Source of the DNA: Gnetum montanum
Lineage: Eukaryota > Streptophyta > Gnetopsida > Gnetales > Gnetaceae
Assembly: GCA_015680685.1 (NCBI GenBank)
Contig: MNCI01006163.1
Coordinates: 39,700-103,699, forward strand
Direction of reading: 5' to 3'
Length of the DNA: 64,000 bases
Below are positions 56,659 through 64,000 of the stretch, in pieces (the stretch's first letter is position 1; each line of letters begins with the position of its first letter). The translations under genes were made by a program, and so were the position numbers. The notes under the pieces were generated by a model. That model did no database searches and was not told the DNA's origin. It saw nothing but the letters and a program-made list of their open reading frames with translations.

Positions 56659-57535
56659 TGATAAAACCATTTTTTTTTTTCAATCCAATGCAACATCATA
56701 TCTACAATATCGTATCAATGATATCGTAGCTCATGTTACATCATTGTTGATATGATGTCTCAAGAGGTATGCAACTCTATAAATACTAACACTTAGGTGC
56801 CTAAGCAATAACAATTTCGCCAACCCTTACCCAAACTCTTACAATTTCATTTCGTAGTCTTAATGATCGTGTGAATGCCTGTAGTGTGGTGTTAAGCTAG
56901 GGTCTTTATTCTAGTAAATTGTACTTGGGCACAATTTATGATCAGCAATAAAGATCAAAACTGTTTTACATCATTGTAGCATTCCTTACTTCTTTTGTTC
57001 TACTGTTTACTTAGCATAATTTTCCTACTTTCTTAGCTTAACCATTTACATTCCACAGTACTTCACTTTTATGCTCATTAGTTAAGCAAAATGGGTGTGA
57101 TTGGTTTTAAGCATTAAGTGTAATTATTTGGTAACCCACTAGTGGTCTTACTTGATTCGCTTAGTAGTGATTCCACTTGGTAATTCCAGTGACAATTACA
57201 CAAGCCTAAGACATGATCGGTAAACTAGGACCGAATACTCATCGCTACTAGGATAGAATAAATTTACATTTCAGTGTTACTTAGACTTAAACTTTATTTT
57301 CAATCATGATTATCACTATGAGTAATGATAGCCTCACAACTCCATCTATCATATGCCTCACTGTGAGTTAAATCATATACTTAGATTTCACTATTTCCAA
57401 GTGAGAAGACAAAAATCATGAACTTAACATTAAATTCTAGCATAATTACATTGTTCATCCATAGATTACAATCTTGTCACATGCATGCACTTGTGCCTTG
57501 TATGGTAGAGTGTTGGGATACACCACCGATCATCC
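56659..57535 (+). repeat. R3 copy B 5' LTR
   Basis: 877 bp, TGATAAAACC to GATCATCC. ATATC/GATAT words at 56695-56760; TATA box TATAAATA at 56778-56785. The primer site TTGGTGTTGTTGCTAGGG follows at 57536. Confidence 0.8.
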
Positions 57536-57679
57536 TTGGTGTTGTTGCTAGGGATGTGTCAATTTATGGTGAGTAGTTGATCTTATAAAGTTAATTATAT
57601 CAAGAACCACAAAGTTTATCCTTTACACTTCTAATCAATTTTAATAACACACACACAACTAAAGCATCAAACACACAAT

Positions 57680-58579
57680 ATGGCTTCAACACTTAAAGAA
57701 GTTATCACCTGCCAAAAAGCCACAAAAGAGTAATGACAAGATACATGATGATGAAGACTAGAGTGCCCCTATGCAAATAAGGATTTCATATGCTCATACC
57801 GATCCCTATTATCTTGATTTTACGTTCATCTTTCATCAAGATGAGCAACTAAGGGGGAGAGACTTGCAGGGCAACATAGTTTTGCCTCTAGAATGTTTAG
57901 CACCATCCATGCTTCAAGCATTCTTAATGGGGATGAACCTGGGCCATGCACAAGAAGGGTATCATGTGACCAAACACATGACCAAGCTGTATCAACCCAC
58001 AGAGGTGCAAATACAAAGAGATGATGCTATGGAGACAAGGCATGAAAATACCAAAGGAAAGAAAATCAACCACAATGTTGTCCTTGAGAAAATTAATGAC
58101 GATGCATTCTTAATAAAGAAACTCCACCACAATCATGAAGCCCACTCACAAACACCTATTATTCGTCTAGAAGAACCTATTAAAGTACAATTGCATTTGG
58201 CCCTTACAAAGACACCAAGAAGAGAGGCAAAAAACACTAAACATAGGAGAAGCTTAAGGCCTAGGGCTTCTGTAGAACCATAAAGGGATGAATTACAGAG
58301 ACACAGAAGGAGAACCAGTGGGCATCATTCTCTAACTACTTCCTCTTCCTCCTTACAATCATCAGCAAACTTTCACAAAAGGGAATGAAGACTTAGAGAT
58401 TACAATAGGGAAAGGTAATGGGATTATGATAGGCATGAATATCACCAAAGGTATCATGATGAAGAAGAGGATGAGTATGAACCAAGAAGAGATAGGATTA
58501 GGCATGAAAAAAGAGAACATTATGAACACCAAAGGGGACATCACTATAACAGGCTTACGAACCCAATGATCATGAAGAG
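57680..58579 (+). pseudogene. R3 copy B gag, N-terminal part
   Basis: Start ATG at 57680, soon a stop, then a 170-codon open stretch (57771-58283) with YYLDFTFIFHQDEQL, GNIVLPLECLAPSML and EEPIKVQLHLALTKT. An Arg/His/Glu/Tyr-rich part follows until the solo LTR. Best preserved example of this N-terminal block, which I cannot assign to a named family. Confidence 0.65.
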
Positions 58580-59704
58580 TGGTGTACAAACATCCCTTTT
58601 GATTCCCTTGTGCTTGTCGTACACATTGTTTTTGTAGGTTTCACACTTGGAGAAGACCAGGATGCATGTGTCTAATTTTTATGTATGTTTTTGTGTTGAT
58701 TTTTATGATGAATATTCTTGGATTTTTTGGCATGTTTGAAGGTATTTTTTGGCTAATTTTAATGAGTTTAGAAGGTTCCAAGGTCTATGGGACTTGCTAG
58801 AAGGCATCTAGAGGCTCCCAACATAAAAATAAGCATTTTTCTTTTTGGCACCTTCAGGATAGATGTCTATGCAAATAGAAAGACATCTTTTCTAAAGTGA
58901 AGACGTCTCCAATTCATAGAAGATGTCTTCCAAAAATAGTAGAAGTCTCTCCTAAGAGCAAGGCTTTTATAGAGGATGTCTCTCCAAAAAGATAGACTTC
59001 TTTCCAAAGACATCTTCCCTAAAATGAAGACATCTTTAATTCAAACAAGATGTCTTCCAAAAATAATAGAATTTTCTCCTTAGAACAAAGCTCTCACACG
59101 AGATGTCTACATGATACCAAAGACGTCTATACCAGTGAAGAAGAAAAGCTCAAATGTGGCATTTTAATTAGGAAACATCCAAAAGACTCTAGATCTGTGC
59201 AGGAAACATCTAGGGAGGTAAATAAAAAGCTTACTATGGTTTTGGATCTATATAATTATGTATGCCTTCATCCTTGAGAAGAAAGAAAACCTCGTATGCA
59301 AGGAGAACTGTCCAAGAGAGAATGGGTGAACACATTGGATGAATGCAATAAGTGATTGAAATTACAAGATTAGCTTGTGGTGTGCTGATATATGTGTTCT
59401 ATTCTCTTGTATCTCACATGTGAGTTAAGCTCTCAATCCCAAGTTGTGGGAGAGATTTATCTTTGTTGTGTCTTACATTAAGAATAACCATTGTGTGATT
59501 ATAAAGCCTCATGCTTTACAATATCATTTCGAGTATGATAGGCTTTTGGATGCTTGTGGGTTGTGTGAACCCTAATGTAATCTTCTGATAATTTTAATTG
59601 AAGTTAGATAGGTTTCTTCATTTTTTAGCAAATAATTTTGTCTTTTCATAATATCTAGATTTAGTGCATTAAAGGTGATTTAATTATGAAGTGAACATGC
59701 TCCA
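58580..59704 (+). repeat. Chromovirus solo LTR, copy B
   Basis: 1125 bp, flanked by AAGAG (58575-58579) and AAGAA (59705-59709). AGACATCT/AGATGTCT words at 58860-59120; TATA box near 59248-59256. The same family and insertion base as the full element at 27914 in copy A. Confidence 0.8.
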
Positions 59705-61450
59705 AAGAACCCCTATTGGCCACTCATAGTATGATCAATATCAGGGAAGCAATGTATATCTCAACTAGGCATGTAAGGGACAATCGCATCAAATGACTAA
59801 ACATGAATAATATTCCTAAATTTGAAGGTGGATACAATGCAGATCCACAACATCACCTTCAAGCATTTCATGATGCCTATGCCCTTCAGAATATTGAAAG
59901 TAATTTGCAGAAGCTAAAGTTATTTCCTAGAACACTCATCAAGGAGGCATAGAGCTAGTATAGATCACTAAAACTAGAATTGATTAAAAGAAGCAATTAC
60001 ATGCTCGAGCTCTTCAACGACAAATATCAAACTTACTCAAGAATGTCTAAGCTTAGAAAGAAAATCTAGGAATGGAAGTATGGGACACATGAATCCCTCA
60101 ATGCAACAATTGACATATATTATTCTCTTCTGCATAGATGCCCAGGCCATGGATTTTCCTAAAGGGTACAACTCAGACACATCATTAACAGGTTAAGAAA
60201 TAAGACCATAGAAACCCTTGGGGTCTACGCCCAAGAAGGATTATTAGAGATGAATGTCCATCGAATCCAAAGGTTAATAGACCAAGTAGCAAAAGAGGAA
60301 GGAGAGTTAAAGAAGATAGAATTAGTTGAAGAATATAACCTAGATCCATCAATTAATAAATGATATATTCAAATGTGCAAAAAGCAAGAAGAAGAAACCT
60401 TGGAAGATGTAATTCAAAAGAAAACTCTACCAATTCATAAATCAGTCAATGATACAGCAAAAAAAGTAGAGAAGATATGGGATTTGGTGATGAGAAGTTT
60501 ACTACAGCTCTTAAGATAGTAGAAGAAAGAACTAAACAAGCATTCAATAAAGGCAAAGATAAGAAGAAGAAATGAGATCATGGACAAGAAGGTTATCAGC
60601 AAAAAGGAAATGTTGCTACAACTGAGGAGTGTACTGACTTTAATTCAAAAGAAGAGGAAGGATGCAAGGTATGTCAATATGAACATCCAAAGGGATGTTG
60701 CCTTCTTATGGCCCACTTACAAGAGTTTGGGGCATACACACTTAATCCAAGATTTGTTAATAGGTAGTTGCCAAGATGGTTACCTTATCCTCAATGTAAT
60801 CTCAAACAACCCTTCTAGCCAACCTACTACCCAAGCAGAGCCTACCCTCAACCACAAGAGCAATACCAAGAGTAGTGGCAACAATCCCAAGCATGGGAAA
60901 TACCATCACTGAGGCAAAAATATCCATATAGACAACTAGATCCTTATGGATATTATGTACAATGTCCAATCTCTTCAAGGAATGCTTCAATTCACACTTC
61001 TTCTCATTATTATCCACCTAAGTATTATAAATCTACCACTCAAAGGATGAATCCCAATCTCTTTGCACATCAACCATTAGCTGGTTCATCAGATCAACCT
61101 TCTAATTCTTTACCGAGAGTACCATCACCAATCATGCAAGGGAAATTTCCATCACAACCACAGTAGAAAAATGCTGCTAGGGCAATGAACATACAGATAG
61201 AGGATCACACCATTAACATTAAAGGAGAATCTTGAAAATGTCCATTCTTCAAAACAAGTTCAGAAAAGACTACTCAAGCAAGGACTCCATCCAAACACGT
61301 TTCTTCTATGAGAGATCCTCCTACAAATATTCTACTTCTACAAAAAGCAACTCAAAAGCTTGTGACTTTCATGTTGACCAAAATAGTATTAGACTGGATT
61401 AAGGGAGGATCACTTCCTAAGAAAAGAATAGATTCAAGAATTCCTCTAAT
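59705..61450 (+). pseudogene. R3 copy B gag, core to C-terminus
   Basis: EPLLATHSMINIREAMYIST, MNNIPKFEGGYNADP and HLQAFHDAYALQNI form the gag core (59710-59900); CPGHGFS follows. Zinc knuckle CKVCQYEHPKGCC (60663-60701) has C-x2-C-x3-H-x4-C. A Gln/Tyr/Pro-rich tail (YPQPQEQYQE, HYYPPKYYKS) ends near 61170. A few stops. Confidence 0.75.
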
Positions 61451-62360
61451 TTATTTATGAGTTGCTAGAAATTCACCATGCAAGGCTCTACTAGACTCCA
61501 ATTTTGAAGTAAACTTAATATCCTAAGAAACATACAAGGCATGGAACCTACCGCCCTTAAATAAGTGCAACATAAGTTTAGAGCTAGCATATCAATCTGT
61601 CACCATTCCTCTTAAACAAATAAAAGATATGATAACCACCATCAATGGGTAGTCTTATCCAATAGATTTCTTAGTAATCGATGTGAAGAATGAAAAGAAG
61701 GAATTTCCTATCATTATGGGAAGAGCATGACTTAGCACAATAAATGTGAAGTTAGAAATGAGAGATTTATCTATGAAAATATCTAAGAAATATGAGCAAG
61801 GAGCCATACATACACAAAATATTCCATGCATTACTAACGATAATGAAGGATGCAATTATGAGCTAAAACTTCAAAATGTCAACACAGTCCTTACACTAGC
61901 CCACAACAGATGTAAAAAACAAGTGTGTGAACAAAAAGAAACACAAGCCACTAAACCAAAAGATACCCAATGAAAAAAAACTAAAAACATAACACTATCC
62001 AAGACATGCATGGAAATGTCTGACTCACTTATGAACCCCTATCCTAAGAGAATGACTCAAACTAAGAACTCACAAAAGCAAATCCTAAACCATAATCATA
62101 CACTAGTAGATATTGGAAATGAGAACTTAAAATTTTAATTTAAGAATAAACAAGAAACTATAGATGGACCTTCTGAAATGGAAAGATCATCAAGTCCAAT
62201 GGGATATATGTCCTCAAAAGATTAGAATTCAATTATCAACAATGTCACATGGGATAATAAACAAAAATCTAAATCACTAAGGATGATAAATAAGAAACCT
62301 AAAGTGTATGATCCAAGGGATCTAGGGTCCATTTTCTGAATACTTATCCATGAGTTCAAT
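61451..62360 (+). pseudogene. R3 copy B retropepsin and pol-less linker
   Basis: First protease block LLDSNFEVNLIS (DSG changed to DSN), second FPIIMGRA-stop-LSTIN. Then DLSMKISKKYEQ, and from 62021 the same linker as 36160-36520: MGYMSSKD, NSIINNVTWDNKQK, INKKPKVYDPRDLGSIF. As in copy A it goes straight to the G-run (CATGGGAGAGATTCC near 62356) without RT. Confidence 0.7.
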
Positions 62361-63025
62361 CATGGGAGAGATTCCTTACCTTGACTTAGGAATTAATAAT
62401 TACTTTTCAACTCTTTTGTTTTCTAACATTTTGATTTACAAATTTTTGTTATGCTTTTTCACATATCTTACCAATTTTCACATTCTTTGATATCTTTTCA
62501 TTCTTTTATACTCTTCCATTTCTTAATCATTATATTCTTTAATATTTCTTAAATTCTTTCTCTATTTTCCTATTTTTCTATGATTTTCACTACTTGTTTG
62601 GTACATATTTTTCTTGACTTTTCCAATAAGGTGCAAGGAATAAAGCAAGATGTAGTTCCAACAAGATGAAGATTACCCTATATTATCATATCATGAAGGA
62701 CTAATTACATCTACATTTAGAGCACATCATCCATCCACTTATTTCCAACAATAAAAGGTTCTTATCATGGCCATAATGATATTATTTTCACAATAAACCA
62801 AAATAAACTTGTGATCCTTATGCTTGGATAGAAGAGTGAAGAACCAAGAGGGAATGAAAGGGGTATGACATCAAGGGCACTTGTGGATTCTCTAGGACTA
62901 TTATAATGGATTCTATCCTATTGTTAACAATGCATTATTTTCTTGAATTCTAATGAAAAATGGAAGTGAGAGTACGATAAGTGCTACCTTACCATGTCAA
63001 TGGAAAGACAATGGTTTAAACTTGG
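62361..63025 (+). other. R3 copy B spacer, first part
   Basis: Colinear with 36500-37138. The match stops at TGGAAAGACA (63010); 15 bases not found in copy A then precede R7. Confidence 0.6.
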
Positions 63026-64000
63026 TGATGAGTGACGAGGTACCCCTACACTCAACCATACGAATACGAGCGTTTCACACGCAATCTGGTCAAACTCCAA
63101 GGACTAAGTGCTTACGCGCCTTAATGGAACACTCAAGGTTAATCAATCGTTGTCTTCCCAAACTTACTTGTATTGTCATGGTTGTATGGTTAAGTAAGCT
63201 TGAGGTATATGATTTTTTATAACTTTTATCTTTTTTATGTCTTATGCTAATAAGAGAACTAAGTGACTAACTTACATTAACTATTCATTAACTAAGTTCT
63301 AATTGTTCCTAACACCAGTATCCATTCCCACTTTTTTTACACATCCTAAACTAGTGCAACGCTGCTGGGATTACCAAATGCTAATCGTTACTGGGTTACC
63401 AAGCGCTACACGCATCCTCGAAGTGGTCGTACTGAGTGTACTTAACTAAGAGGATCGAAGGTTGAGAGAAAGATTAATTAACTAGGAAAGCATTAAACAT
63501 TCAACAATAATTAATTACTAATTAGCTTAATCTGTATGCTGCAAGGTTTATCATAAAGTTCGTCTTTATTGCCGTACACAAATGTGTGCTTAGGTACAAA
63601 TTGCTCAAATAAAGATCCGTTCACTCTATGACTCCTACTATGGGCACACAAAAATTATTCTATGTCTAGAATGATCAAACTGCAAGAGTTTGGCTAAGGG
63701 TCTAAGTCTAACTACCTTGAATAAAGGATGCCACCTCTTATTTATAGAAGATGAGGCAGGACGTGATATTGTGTATGCTATATCGCATGGTGGATGCGAT
63801 ATCACGTACACGATATTGCGGCTCATCATACCCCCATGACTGAATGAAAACTCGTCCTCGAGTTCCTTACAAAAGATTGGGATGGTATGGGATTATTGAC
63901 TTGAATGACAACTAATGGTGAATGGGATGACGTGTGAACGGATCAACATTACAATACATGGCAACATTAGTGTTCATGAACACAAGAGTGAACACTATAC
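63026..64000 (-). mobile_element. R7: gypsy element of the R6 family, 3' LTR and start of the interior
   Basis: 3' LTR 63026-63829 (plus ends TGATGAGTGA ... GCTCATCA), TATA box (minus) at 63739-63746, palindromic GATATC-type words at 63757-63825. The polypurine tract AGTCATGGGGGTA (minus) lies at 63830-63842, and ACTCGTCCTCGAGTTCC inside matches R6. The element continues past the window end. Absent from copy A. Confidence 0.8.

Larger units (their letters stand above)
47675..63010. repeat. Segmental duplication, copy B
   Basis: Direct orientation relative to copy A, offset about 36.3 kb at the left end. By eye sampled stretches agree at roughly nine of ten bases; no alignment was run. Copy-B-only sequence: R3 LTR 5' part (56577-57262), gag and protease 59705-62020. 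Confidence 0.85.
56659..63025 (+). mobile_element. R3 copy B: LTR, gag, protease, linker; right part beyond R7
   Basis: 5' LTR 56659-57535, primer site, gag interrupted by a chromovirus solo LTR at 58580-59704, protease, pol-less linker and the start of the spacer, then interrupted by R7. It supplies the gag core and protease missing from copy A. Confidence 0.8.

Overview
This is nuclear DNA of a seed plant with a large, repeat-rich genome. It is built almost wholly from old, nested retrotransposons: Ty3/gypsy of an Athila/Tat-like kind, one chromodomain Ty3/gypsy element, Ty1/copia and LINE. A gymnosperm is possible but the sequence does not prove it. I see no tRNA, rRNA, CRISPR array or intact cellular gene. 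Nearly every reading frame is broken by stops, so most coding entries are pseudogenes whose domains remain readable.

Layout. 1-9169: R1 (+), a gypsy element from its protease through RT, RNase H and integrase, a 2.1-kb spacer, a third frame (ORF3) and a 3' LTR. It sits inside the integrase of R2. 9170-16015: R2 (-), with 5' LTR at 15169-16015, itself inserted in a copia element (16016-18137, +). 18541-19908: low-copy-looking sequence with a G-box. 19928-25100: a near-full LINE (+) with 19-bp target duplications. 25170-25700: another LINE remnant (-). 25790-40526: R3 (+), a gypsy element with gag and protease but no RT to integrase, and with ORF3. R3 is interrupted by a solo LTR (26787-27582), a chromodomain element (27914-33815) and half of another gypsy element, R5 (33816-36159, -). 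40566-46586: R6 (-), a non-autonomous relative with both LTRs. 46587-47674: unassigned. 47675-63025: a second copy of R2, copia, the low-copy segment, the LINE remnant and R3. 63026-64000: the 3' LTR of R7 (-), running out of the window.

Large-scale structure. 11377-37138 and 47675-63010 are two direct copies of one ancestral segment. Insertions found in only one copy (LINE, solo LTR and R5 in copy A; R7 in copy B) are younger than the duplication. The chromodomain LTR sits at the same base in both copies, so it is older; copy B kept only a solo LTR.

Most interesting system. R1, R3 and R6 share a module downstream of gag-pol: a long spacer with a 57-nt stem-loop of identical length in all three and compensatory changes in its stem, then ORF3. 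ORF3 has no name that I recognise. It has a start region (M-x-PK, GGPSQ), a coiled coil, and a C-terminal block (LPCPWDV, DPR-KEEK, terminal SPPGT). R3 and R6 lost RT and integrase but kept this module. The same elements carry a gag zinc knuckle with unusual spacing, and their LTR U3 regions are packed with family-specific short palindromes.
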